Part shown: one piece after another, positions 26,082-40,312 of the stretch
Numbering within the stretch: the stretch's first letter is position 1
How the letters are laid out: every line of letters begins with the position of its first letter
Assembly (NCBI GenBank): GCA_965153355.1
Contig: OZ231127.1
Location: forward strand, 14,074,001-14,138,000
Source of the DNA: Flaccisagitta enflata
Lineage: Eukaryota > Chaetognatha > Sagittoidea > Aphragmophora
Length of the DNA: 64,000 nucleotides
Reading direction: 5' to 3'
Notes under the pieces: model-generated
What the model saw: the letters and a program-made list of their open reading frames with translations, nothing else
Told to the model about the DNA's origin: nothing
Databases searched by the model: none
Program-made: the position numbers and the translations under genes

Positions 26082-27887
26082 CGGCAAGTGCAAATCCCAT
26101 CAACTCCTTCTTTATGTCGTCCTTCTAATCATTCTCATGACTCTATCGTTAATCATTTTGGGAAAAAGTCGTCCTTACGTGTGTCCGCATCTTCGCTGTT
26201 TTTTCCTAAACCTTCGAGCGCTTAAAACGTATAAAAAGTAAAATCTCATTGCCAATTTCTATACGACCATCGATCTCCATTTGCGCCCCACTTGGATCTG
26301 GTGAATCTTGCCTCAACTTGGAGGCGAGTGTACGAAAGAGCCATGGAGCGGAGCATCTTCGAGTTGATGGAGAGTGAAAAAGGCGTCGATTGGGATCTTT
26401 GCTAATAAAAGCGGCTCTCGCCGTAAGAAAGAGTCGACTTCGTCTCTTTGACTTTTTTCCAAATGAACGTTCCTTCTACCAAATAGTGTATGGACAGATC
26501 GAGAAAGACTTTGCGTTTGATATATACGTCGGCGCCTTTTGCTACGCTGCTCCGTCGTGATAGAAGCCTAGGGGGCGTCAGCGGCGTCAATGAGCGTGAA
26601 TTCATGTCCGGAGGATTCATGTCCGACGCCTAAAAAAGGGAAGAATTCGTCATGGGACTGCTCGGAGATCGTGTGGATGGATTTGGACACGCAAAAATGG
26701 CTAAGTTTTGAGAGAGAGAAAGATGGGGGCGCATGGGTTTTTCATTTAGTAGCCTTGGATATGGATGAATTTTGCTCTGACTTGTTTTGACCGATAAAGA
26801 GCGCGCGATTTCATGTCTGGTTCTATTTGTCCATGCTATCTTCTCTTTCCTTGATACGACATTTGCGCGGTTCAATATCCTAACAAACATTGATTCATTT
26901 CATATTAACATATGATTATACACGCTCCAATCGATTTCCTGTCCATTCAGTTCATTCGTGTCTACCAAAAGCTTCCAACGCAATCGAGTCTTACGTCATT
27001 ACGCATCTCGAGTGGCTCGTCAACTGCAGTGGCGTCTCCATCGAAGCCTCAAGCCCGGGTGACCAGTTAAGCCTCAAGTTGCCATCCGACCTATCGCGGG
27101 CATGAAGGCTGGAACCGCAACCCAAGGCCGTGGCGTCGTGGTTCCGCTGCTTGATTTGCCCACATCACCAAACCCGTCGTCATCCTCTCCTCGCATCTTG
27201 CTTCCGTTGACGAGCTGTTGGAGGATCGGGTTGCGCTTCTCCGTAATGGAGACAGTGCAGGTGATGTGTTCGTTCCTTGTTTGAGTATTTTAAGATACAC
27301 TCGTTTTTAATTCTAGAATAGTAAATTATTAATTTATCTTTGTTAACGGTGCGGGTTTGAATTTACGAATGTTTTCGTATATTTTGTGTTTTTGTGTTGT
27401 GTTTATCGTGTTTTTTGTGGTTTGTTTTTACCGTTTTGTTTGATATTTTGAATTGTTATTACGAATATTTCGTATGAGTTGTATTTTAGTAGTATATGCC
27501 CCTTCTTATTATTTCCCACTCTCAAGTCAAATCCCAGGCTTGGAGTGCTCCAAGGCCCGTTTCCCCTTCCCCCCCCCCTCCCCTTAACTTTTACAGAACG
27601 GGTGCCTCAACCTCCTTGTCGCCGCCTCGTCTCCATCCGTTTCGTCGTTGATCGTTGAAAAATTGCTGGTGGTGGATCCTTTCCGGACGGGAATCATCAT
27701 TCGTGCAGTCGTCGATCTGTTGATAGTTAGGGTGGGGATGTAAGAGGCGGTGGACGGGGGGGGAGGGGCCATGTCTATGTAAATTTTTTTTTAAGGAAGG
27801 TAGTATCGGTTTTTTAATAGGGTTTCCCCGACCGGAAACTAGATGTCGGATTTTTGAAATTCGTGAAATTCCAAAAATGGGGCAGAA
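26082..27887 (+). other. internal 3' region of copy 2, no pol
   Basis: Equivalent of 20591-22382. It differs by small indels: one extra A near 26380, longer C and G runs near 27565 and 27755, and six extra bases near 27640. No polymerase, protease or integrase motif. Confidence 0.7.
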
Positions 27888-28797
27888 TGTTAGAAATGTA
27901 TGTTCGTCCGTCTGTTAAGTGTGTGTGCTCTTGTTTCTTTGCGTGCTTTTGGCTTTTCCTCTTTTCTTATTATTCAATGCCGGTGTCTTTTGTTTCTCGC
28001 CATTTTTCATAATGAAGGCTAGATGGGTAACCATATGGTTGCGCCTTGTATTTTATGCCATTTGTTTTTATTACGTAAACAAACATACGTAACTCGTCTT
28101 CGTATCATCCAATTTTGGATTGATTGTTTTTATTTATGTACGGCATTGCTTCCTAGAGTGATTGATTGATTTTCGTGATTGATTGAATGCGCCTTGGAAT
28201 TCACTAATTTCAATAATCTCTCATCTTTTTATTGCAGATGAACTTATGAACGGACAATTAACGTTAGTTGACATCGACAGACTGTGGGTTGAAACCAACG
28301 AAAGTGGGCCTAAAAGTAAGTTTTATAGACGCGTCTTTGCTTTTATTAACATTGTTTTTATCTTGTCCTCCGGTCTGTTATTCTTGTCTTTTGCATTGTT
28401 GCATTTTTATCGCCGGATTTTAGTATGGTTTTTATCGCTTGCCCGATCAGCTTACTATGGGGATGATATGGATGAATTTAATGGGATGGGCCGGGGCAGG
28501 GGCAGGTATTATCAGGTGGCATGGGCTCTGAAGAAGATGAACATGTTGTCATGTGCTGTTTCTGTCCTTTATTGTGTCCTGTCTCGATTTCATGTTATCT
28601 TTTGCGTTTGCTGATCAACATTAACGCCCACTTTCCCTTTCATTTTCCCCCTCTCTTCAGTTGTTGAAATTTTTATGGAATAAACGAGACGATCACCTTC
28701 CTATTTTCCAATTCGGCCACCTTTCTTTCACCACAAGTCGTCAGTCAGCTAGTTGCCCATGGACAGTGCCAACTGAAACTCGTGGGCGTTATTTATA
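27888..28797 (+). repeat. LTR3 (910 bp)
   Basis: Starts TGTTAGAAATG and ends TATTTATA, with one mismatch to LTR1 and LTR2 near the end. The donor GTAAGT is intact at 28318-28323. It is followed directly by the GCGGC duplication, which fixes the 3' edge of the array. Confidence 0.93.
28183..28614 (+). CDS. possible LTR-encoded small membrane protein frame
   Basis: In LTR3 a 143-codon frame runs through the exon-like segment and the following intron-like stretch. It contains two hydrophobic segments (about residues 50-72 and 125-143) separated by a polar Gly/Arg-rich piece (GMGRGRGRYY). LTR1 and LTR2 have small indels that break it. It matches no family I know. The consensus splice sites suggest that most of it is intron, so protein production is doubtful. 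Confidence 0.2.
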   Translation: MNAPWNSLISIISHLFIADELMNGQLTLVDIDRLWVETNESGPKSKFYRRVFAFINIVFILSSGLLFLSFALLHFYRRILVWFLSLARSAYYGDDMDEFNGMGRGRGRYYQVAWALKKMNMLSCAVSVLYCVLSRFHVIFCVC

Positions 28798-28802
28798 GCG
28801 GC
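28798..28802. repeat. 5-bp target-site duplication, right
   Basis: GCGGC, identical to 16885-16889. Confidence 0.88.
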
Positions 28803-29233
28803 AATAAAATTTGCAGGAACGACAGCAAAAAAAAAACAAAAAACAGAAACGCCAGCAACATTGTTCCAATCTGTCTCTCCCACAAATCAATCGCATGCCC
28901 AAGGCTGATGCTTACATCCGCAGCCAGAAGGTTATTTTCAGAGGCATGTTATCCAATACTGTTACAAAATAATGGACACACCGGACAATGGACGAGTAAT
29001 ATGGATTGGTGATACGGCGTGATAAACCAGATAGACACATAAGCTAGTTTTATAACTAAGAAAATGAGTCCACAGGGGCATTGACAGTCTGCATAACATG
29101 CCCAGTGTGATTTTACAGTCCCATTGTGTAAATATTGAAGAGCTGACAGCGTTTACCAGCGATGCCTCTTAAAACCAAAATGAATAGAGGAATTCATCAT
29201 GAGACTGCGGAAAGATAAGACGCAGTAAAGCGG
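28803..29233. other. no gene seen
   Basis: Unique sequence downstream of the retroelement with an A-rich run near 28830. Confidence 0.4.
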
Positions 29234-29560
29234 CTATTGGCTGAAGGTGTAGATTGAGGAAGGGAGAAGGCAAAGTGAGTAGGAGAGGAGGCAAAGTGAG
29301 CGGGGGAGGAGGCAGAGCGAGGGGGAGAAGAGACAGAGTGACGGGAAGAGGAGGCAGAGTGAGGGGGAAAGGAGGCAGAGTGAGGGGGAGAGAAGGCAGA
29401 GTGAGGAGGAGAGGAGGCAGAGTGAGGGGGAGAGGAGGTAGAGTGAGGGGGAGAGGAGGCAACATGAGGGGGGGGAGAAGGCAACGTGAGGGGAGAGAAG
29501 GCTGAGTGAGGGCAGAAAAGGCAGAGTGAAGGGGAGAGAAGGCTGAGTGAGAGGGAGAGG
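29234..29560. repeat. 21-bp G-rich minisatellite
   Basis: GAGGCAGAGTGAGGGGGAGAG-like units recur about fifteen times (period mostly 18-21 bp). Multiples of three keep both strands open, giving repetitive SPPHSASS and LPPLPLTL frames that are not genes. Confidence 0.9.
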
Positions 29561-30103
29561 AGACAGAAACAAGGAAATAAGTGGACACATGCAGTTTAGA
29601 ATAAAGGGAGGAAGAAAAGAGAATGCTGAACTGGTGTAAATGGGGGAGGAGGTAGGGGAAATGGGAGAGACGGTTGGTAAAGGGAAACACAAGGAGAGAA
29701 AGCAGAAGGAAAAGGTAAGGCAATTATGGAGTGGAAATGAGAACTGGTAGAAAAAGGTGAAAAGTACGCATCAAGGATAAGAGGAAAGAAGAATAAGAGA
29801 ATAGGTGAGTTTGGAGAAAAATAAGCTGCAGAGAGTAAGGTGGAAGAAACAAAAAAAAATTATGGAAAGAACTATAAAATTGAAGACAAGTCTGGGAGAA
29901 AATGAAGGGAAAACAAGCAAAGGAAGGGAAAGAGAAAAAAAAATATATGAGGAAAAAAAAGGGGAGTCAAGAAGCAAAAAAATAAAACAAAGAAGAAAGG
30001 AAAGTCAAGGAAAAAGCGAGAAAAGAAAGAAAAAAAATCATCTCTCGAGAAGCAATTAGTTCAATTTCTCTTTTCGATTCCCACTCCCAAATGCCCGACG
30101 AAC
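29561..30103. other. purine-rich, no gene seen
   Basis: A/G-rich on the plus strand over more than 500 bp, without clear periodicity or an exon. Confidence 0.45.
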
Positions 30104-30760
30104 AAGAAGGAGAAGAATAAGGAGGTAAGCCGAGTGAAGAGGTGGAAAGGTAAAGAATGAGAGGGCAAGTGGAGGGGTGGGAAGGGCAAGAAGGGAAAGA
30201 ATGAGGAGGTAAGCCAAGTGAAGGGGTTGGAAGGTAGAGATTGAGGGGGTAAGTGAAGGGGTGGGAAGGGCAAGAAGGGAAAGAATGAGGAGGTGAGCCA
30301 AGTGAAGGGGTAGGAAGGTAGAGATTGAGGGGGTAAGTGAAGGGGTGGGAAGGGCAAGAAGGGAAAGAATGAGGAGGTAAGCCAAGTGAAGGGGTAGGAA
30401 GGTAGAGATTGATGGGGTAAGTGAAGGGGTGGGAAGGGCAAGAAGGGAAAGAATGAGGAGGTGAGCCAAGTGAAGGGGTAGGAAGGTAGAGATTGATGGG
30501 GTAAGTGAAGGGGTGGGAAGGGCAAGAAGGGAAAGAATGAGGAGGTGAGCCAAGTGAAGGGGTAGGAAGGTAGAGATTGATGGGGTAAGTGAAGGGGTGG
30601 GAAGGGCAAGAAGGGAAAGAATGAGGAGGTGAGCCAAGTGAAGGGGTAGGAAGGTAGAGATTGAGGGGGTAAGTGAAGGGGTGGGAAGGGCAAGAAGGGG
30701 AAGAATGAGGAGGTAAGCTAAGTGAAGGGTTGGAAGGTAGAGATTGAGGGAGTAAGTGAA
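30104..30760. repeat. 84-bp minisatellite, about 7.5 copies
   Basis: GGGAAAGAATGAGGAGGT, then GAAGGGGT, then GGTAGAGATTGA, then GTGGGAAGGGCAAGA repeat with an 84-bp period. Two minus-strand frames stay open for about 200 codons (LLILSLLALPTPS or SFFPFLPFPPLH) only because 84 is divisible by three. Confidence 0.93.
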
Positions 30761-30963
30761 GGGGTAAGGAGGAGGCAGGAAAAAATTAGATGGTGATAAG
30801 GCGGGTCCAGATGATAAGTAGAAAGAAGGGTAGTGAAGGAGAAGAGTGAGAATGAAGAGGGAAGTTGAGGGTTGAGATACGGAAGTGTAGGGGAAAGCGA
30901 TGTAACGCGAGGGTAAACTAGCCCCTCCCCTGTTCTAAGATTGCCGCGGCTCAGGAGAAACAA
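30761..30963. other. no gene seen
   Basis: Purine-rich transition out of the minisatellite. Confidence 0.4.
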
Positions 30964-31239
30964 ATGTTCCCCTTGGACAACCTCTCAAAGACAATCAATC
31001 AATTGTGCAGAAACCATAATCAAGGTGATGCTAAAAGGATATTTTTCGATGTCAGTATACAATTCAAAAACGAAATGCTGCTTGCTGAGGGTGGCACTGA
31101 AATAGTTTACATATTCTTCAAAGAATGTCTACCTCACAATCTTTTAAAAAGAATCATTCATGCTAAGAAAACAAGCCCAAGAGGGCAACAGTCGCGTGCG
31201 TCTGGAAAAGACAAACAAAAGAGCAAAAACATGTTTAAA

Positions 31240-31512
31240 TGTTAAGCATGTTAAAAACTGTTAAAAACTGCTAAAGAATGTTTTAATATGTAAGAAAATG
31301 TTAAAAAAAGTTTAAAAAAGTTAAAAAATGTTAAAAAATGTTTAAAAAAACTAAAAAATGTTAAATAAGGTTTAAAAAAGGTAAAATGTTAAAGAGTGTT
31401 AAAAAAAATAAAAAGTGTTAAAAAATGTTAAAAAATGTTAAAGAATGTTAAAAATGTTAAAGAATGTTAAAAAATGTTAAAGAATGTTAAAAAATGTTAA
31501 AAAAAATCAAAA
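31240..31512. repeat. TTAAAAAATG array
   Basis: About 25 near-copies of a 10-13 bp unit (GTTAAAAAATG, GTTAAAGAATG, GTTTAAAAAAG). Confidence 0.92.
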
Positions 31513-31529
31513 CTTTAAAAATGTTACGG

Positions 31530-31598
31530 AGGGACGGACGGACGGACGGACCGACCAACAGAGCAAGGTGTAGAGTCGCGTGCACGCGACTAAAAATC
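31530..31598 (+). repeat. GGAC run plus palindromic tail motif
   Basis: (GGAC)n, then CGACCAACAGAGCAAGGTGT, then the 18-bp perfect palindrome AGTCGCGTGCACGCGACT at 31574-31591, then AAAAAT. Related tails lie at 40169-40193 and 42545-42571, with weaker ones near 60663 and, inverted, near 52745-52815. Confidence 0.6.
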
Positions 31599-31761
31599 AT
31601 ATAAAAGTTGTATAAAAAAGCAAAAAAATGTTAGCATCAATTATTACTTACAAAGGGTGGCCAGAGAAATAGATGCAACAATATGCAAAATGATTTCTCA
31701 ACCTCGTGTGCTCTAAAACACTGATCTTTGTCCTCAGTCCTCAGTTTTATCTGATTTCCTT

Positions 31762-31768
31762 TCTGTCC

Positions 31769-31824
<56 letters not shown>

Positions 31825-31847
31825 GAGTCTTTCTACCTTCTCTTCCT

Positions 31848-31929
<82 letters not shown>
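31762..31929. repeat. (TCTG)n then (CT)n
   Basis: About 15 TCTG units at 31766-31824, then about 40 CT units at 31851-31929. Confidence 0.95.

Positions 31930-35152
<3,223 letters not shown>

Positions 35153-35198
<46 letters not shown>
35153..35198. repeat. (GA)n microsatellite
   Basis: About 20 GA units followed by GACA variants. Confidence 0.94.
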
Positions 35199-35201
<3 letters not shown>

Positions 35202-35520
35202 CACAGAGAAACAGACAGAGACAAGAGAAACAAGGAAACAAAGGGACAGGGGAAAAGACAACAAAAAATAAAACAAAAAACATAAAGCTAGAGACACAGA
35301 CAAGCATGCTCGAAAACAAACGGACAACCAGAGAAATTAAAAGCGAAACCAAATAAGGGACAGACTATTACAATAAAGAAATAGAAAGTGGGCCAAAGCA
35401 AAGACAGAAAAAAGACAGAAAAAAGTGAATCTCTCTTCATTTCCTTCCCCGTAAATCCCTAAAGATTCAAAAATAAAACAAATATGAAACCAAAGTTTGA
35501 ATCTCAGGAAAAGAGTGAAA

Positions 35521-35522
<2 letters not shown>

Positions 35523-35614
<92 letters not shown>
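35523..35614. repeat. (CT)n microsatellite
   Basis: About 46 CT units. Confidence 0.97.
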
Positions 35615-35617
<3 letters not shown>

Positions 35618-35737
35618 TTCTCTGCGGAAAAAAACGAAAGCGGTTTGAAATTTCTTAACAAGATTTTTTTGTATAATGAAATCGAAACCGCGTGTCTTGA
35701 ATGCGGGTTTAAAGAGACAGAGACAGATAGTCAGGAT

Positions 35738-35793
<56 letters not shown>
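35738..35793. repeat. (GA)n microsatellite
   Basis: About 27 GA units. Confidence 0.96.
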
Positions 35794-35795
<2 letters not shown>

Positions 35796-36408
35796 CTGGT
35801 TGTGATATTTCATCAAAATAGAAAGAGTATATGAAGCAAACAAATTAGTTGCGCCACGCCTGATTCAGGGTCCTGAATCGTCCGATTTTGTGCCTACTAA
35901 AACCATCCGATGATCATAAAGACAGCCTAGGGTCAAACGTATCTTACGTCATCATAAGTTTAACACATCTACTCTGCTGACTTCAAACATCTCCCCCTCA
36001 ATTCCTTGAAAATTCTTCAAAATTCATAGTTTGACTAACCAATTCATGATCATCTCATCACCTTCAAGCGAGTCAAGATCAATCATTCATTGAATACGAG
36101 GATATTTACGCTTTAAATGATAACATTTGTGCGTATGCGTATTCTTCATTATAAATCTGTGTTAAGTGGATGCCGTCTTCTCTCTGTAATACCAGTTTAC
36201 GATTCTTCTCCCTCTGTATAATCATCGCCATCTTTATCCTCTTCAACCCAAGAAGTCCGATCTTCTTCTTCACCTTCTTTTTGTTCGCCTTTTTTCACTT
36301 ATCAGCGGTAAAAATCGGTTTTCTTACTTTTCGCAGTTTCTGTTTTCTTTTTCGATCGATTGGGGAAATTTTGGCGCTGAGATCACCCTCAAGATGCTCT
36401 TCAAAGAC
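35794..36408. other. no gene seen
   Basis: AT-rich unique sequence before the TTC tract. The open frame beginning at 36170 is carried mainly by that repeat. Confidence 0.4.
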
Positions 36409-36500
36409 GTCTTCTTCATCTTCTTCTTCTTCTTCTTCTTCTTCTTCTTCTTCTTCTTCTTCTTCTTTTCTTCTTCTTCTTCTTCTTCTTCTTCTTTTCC
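36409..36500. repeat. (TTC)n microsatellite
   Basis: About 30 TTC units, ending at the left edge of the foldback element. Confidence 0.95.
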
Positions 36501-36720
36501 TTTTGGGCAGCGGCCCCGAAGGGGCCGATGACCTATGCTTTCACACATATGGGAAACTTTCTCCTTCTCCTCCTTCTTCTCCTTCTTCTTCTTCTTCTCC
36601 GTCACCCAGCATAGGTCATCAGCCCCTTCGGGGCCGCTGCCCCTCTAACCACCACACAACTTCATCAACTAACATAGGGGCAACGGGTACCGCTGACCAT
36701 CTGACGCTTTTGCGACTATT
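36501..36720 (+). mobile_element. foldback repeat, copy A, with conserved tail
   Basis: TTTTGGGCAGCGGCCCCGAA begins the left arm. The arm 36505-36537 is matched by its near-perfect reverse complement at 36610-36642 across a TCC/TTC-rich loop. About 35 bp further is a tail that recurs in the related copies at 60.0 and 60.8 kb (CGGGTACCGCTGACCATCT, then ACGCTTTTGCGACTATT, 36683-36720). No coding potential. Confidence 0.75.
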
Positions 36721-36883
36721 TCTTTTTCTTTTTCTTTTTCTTTTTCTTTTTCTTTTTCTTTTTCTTCTTCTTCTTCTTCTTCTTCTTCTTCTTCTTCTTC
36801 TTCTTCTCCTTCTTCTTCGGCTTCTTCTTCTTCTTCTTCTTCTTCTTCTTCTTCTTCTTCTTCTTCTTCTTCTTCTTCTTCTT

Positions 36884-36914
<31 letters not shown>

Positions 36915-37003
36915 ATTTTCTTCTTCTTCTTCTTCTTCTTCTTCTTCTTCTTCTTCTTCTTCTTCTTCTTCTTCTTCTTCTTCTTCTTCTTCTTCTTCCT
37001 CTG
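36721..37003. repeat. (CTTTTT)n then (CTT)n microsatellite
   Basis: A hexamer array at 36720-36764, then about 240 bp of CTT with a few interruptions (CTCCTT, CGG, TTAATT). Confidence 0.95.
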
Positions 37004-37113
37004 ATTCTTTTCCTTGGCATTCACTGTATCTGCTTCCCGTTCAGTTTCACATTCCACCTGGTAAATATCGCCCAGACGTCCAGCCATCCTATTCTCTCCT
37101 CCCCCATCCCCCG

Positions 37114-37223
<110 letters not shown>

Positions 37224-37253
37224 TCCCCCGGGGAAAAGTAGAAGCGGCAAAAT

Positions 37254-37318
37254 TCAATATGGAGGACGATCGCCGCCACTGCCGCTACCGCCTCCGCCGC
37301 CTCCGCCGCCGCTCACTT
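37254..37318 (-). CDS. possible Gly-rich exon end
   Basis: On the minus strand an AAAAAG acceptor-like junction is followed by a frame reading [19 protein letters not shown], then TGA at 37254-37256. It is CpG-rich against an AT-rich background. It is too short and simple to trust; it may be a degenerate GGC repeat. Confidence 0.15.
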
Positions 37319-37754
<436 letters not shown>

Positions 37755-37887
37755 CTCTCTCTTCTCAAAGTTCTCATTAATATTTTTTGAAGTAACATTC
37801 TTATTATTTCTTCTTTGCTTTTGAAAGATTTAATGAATATTCCTTCAGGATTTTCGTTCGCAGAAAAAATAATATATAGACGGAGTG

Positions 37888-37889
37888 AG

Positions 37890-37954
<65 letters not shown>
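37888..37954. repeat. (GA)n microsatellite
   Basis: About 33 GA units; opposite polarity to the tract at 37652. Confidence 0.96.
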
Positions 37955-38914
<960 letters not shown>

Positions 38915-38948
38915 TTCCACTGAAGCACGACGTCGTGCTTCAGTGGAA
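38915..38948. repeat. perfect 34-bp palindrome, left
   Basis: TTCCACTGAAGCACGAC followed directly by its exact reverse complement. A half-copy (AGCTTCAGTGGAA) lies near 38980-38993. Confidence 0.95.
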
Positions 38949-39473
38949 TGAAGACTAACTAGTGCTCTTTGCAATTCGAGCTTCAGTGGAATTGGAAATA
39001 ACTGATTTTTTCATTGAAGCAAAGATAGTCAGAGTAATCTTCATTAACTTTTATCTGAAGAAATCATCTCCTTTCTTTTCAATTTTTATCTCTTACCTTT
39101 TTCTTCATCTAAGTACACTTACATAATAAAAAGAATGTTGATTTCAAGAGCAAAATATTTTTTTACATCCATCAAGTTTTTATCAAAATAAGAACTTTAT
39201 ATGGGAAAACTTATTTTCTTTCATGAGGACATACATTCATGTGATGGGAAAAAATTTTGTCATGAAAGAAAACTTTAAAAAAAAAAAAAATAGAAAGAAA
39301 TTTTCCAAAGATAACAATTTATGACAAAAAGAAAAACCTATCTTTATTTGAATAAGAGAAATGAAAAAGTTTCTAATTGCACTGAAATAAATTGTAGTTA
39401 TCAATAAAAACTTTTTGTTCCATTGCAGTATGAAAAGAGGTCCAGAGTCAATCCACTAAAGCACGAATCTCAA
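38949..39473. other. spacer between two 34-bp palindromes
   Basis: About 525 bp of AT-rich sequence with an internal inverted repeat (TTTTCTTTCATGA near 39215 and TCATGAAAGAAAA near 39260). It ends with a partial copy CCACTAAAGCACGA at about 39453. No coding capacity. Possibly a small transposon bounded by the palindromes. Confidence 0.5.
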
Positions 39474-39507
39474 TTCCACTGAAGCACGAAGTCGTGCTTC
39501 AGTGGAA
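39474..39507. repeat. 34-bp palindrome, right
   Basis: TTCCACTGAAGCACGA, a central AG, then the exact reverse complement. It differs from the left palindrome only at the centre. Confidence 0.95.
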
Positions 39508-39574
39508 TAGGGCCTCACTGGCCTCATTTCCAGCTCAAAGTTCGTGATTCAGTGACTAGCTCGAGCCGACCCTA

Positions 39575-39785
39575 AAAAGGGAGGCAGGGAGGAAAGGCAG
39601 GGGAGGAAGCGGAAGGTAGGATGGAAAGGCAGGGAAGGAGACGAGAGGCAGGGAGGAAAGGATGGAAGGGAATGAGGCATGAGACAGGGAGGAATGGCAG
39701 GAAAGAATGCGGGAGGCAGGGAAGAAAGGCACGAAAAGAGTGAGGAAGCTGGAAAGAAAGGAGTGAGGAAGCAGGAGAGAAAGAA
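39575..39785. repeat. GGCAGGGAGGAAAGG minisatellite
   Basis: Irregular 15-30 bp units of GGCAGGGAGGAAAGG and GGAAGGAATGAGG. Confidence 0.75.
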
Positions 39786-40304
39786 GAGAAGGTATCAGAT
39801 CTAGAATGAAGGAAGAAAGAGTTGATGCATTCTAAACATGACATTGTAGACTGCTCCAGAATTTGGGAATGCTGAAAGTTTCTCTTCTCTTTCAATCTTT
39901 CATCTGATCTTCCTCCCCTTTCTCCTCCAGAGCGCCCCCTCTCCCTAGCTCGCCTGACTCCGCACTTTTTTCTCCGCTTGATCTTGACTTCTCTTTCTTT
40001 TTCTCTTTTTTGTCTTCTTCTGCGATCTCCCTCAATTCGTCCTCAGCTACTATTGACTTGACTCAAAATGTTTGAATTATCCTCAACTAGGCATTCAAAA
40101 CTCAACCTGAAATATCTTTCGTGAGGAGCATCAACAACGGACATACCCATCGACCGACACGGCAACGTGTAGAGTCACGTATCCGCGACTAAAGATGGGT
40201 GACTAATCAATCCGGAGGTATTCCTGAGAGCCCTCACAAGACAAATTGAATGCCCTCATGCGCAGGTAGCCCCACCAAGTTAAGCAGGTTGGCGCGAAAC
40301 AGGA
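39786..40304. other. no gene seen; tail motif at 40169-40193
   Basis: Unique sequence. GTGTAGAGTCACGT with CCGCGACTAAAGAT near 40167 is a variant of the palindromic tail motif seen at 31574. Confidence 0.5.
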
Positions 40305-40312
40305 GTTGCGCC
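40305..40312. repeat. 8-bp target-site duplication, left
   Basis: GTTGCGCC; the right copy is GTTGCGCG at 43063-43070 (7 of 8 match). Confidence 0.6.

Larger units (their letters stand above)
16890..28797 (+). mobile_element. tandem gag-only BEL/Pao-like LTR retroelement (LTR-int-LTR-int-LTR)
   Basis: Three near-identical LTRs of 910-911 bp separate two internal regions (17801-22382 and 23293-27887). The complete array is bounded by a single 5-bp duplication, GCGGC, with none at the middle LTR. Both internal regions carry a Gag with BEL/Pao-type features but no visible protease, reverse transcriptase, RNase H or integrase. The second internal region is 13 bp longer, mainly from small indels in the 3' non-coding part; the Gag segments differ by a few bases in 2.7 kb. 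The array therefore looks young. One insertion followed by unequal LTR-LTR recombination, or a tandem made during reverse transcription, would explain it. An assembly error is less likely because copy-specific differences exist, although several are homopolymer-length changes. Confidence 0.93.
30964..31765. repeat. dispersed repeat copy 1, interrupted
   Basis: Segments about 31000-31085 and 31625-31765 resemble 44093-44440 in the same order. Shared words include TTTTTGAT/TTTTTCGAT, GCATCAATT near 31634, AGAGAAATAG near 31664 and CAATATGCAAAA near 31679, then a (TCTG)n run. The middle (about 31240-31620) is absent from the 44-kb copy and holds a TTAAAAAATG array and a GACG/hairpin tail. A 93-codon frame at 30964-31245 is not recognised. 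Confidence 0.6.

Noticed and set aside
30056-30693. Two minus-strand frames of about 200 codons
   Set aside because: Translation of the 84-bp minisatellite in two frames at once.
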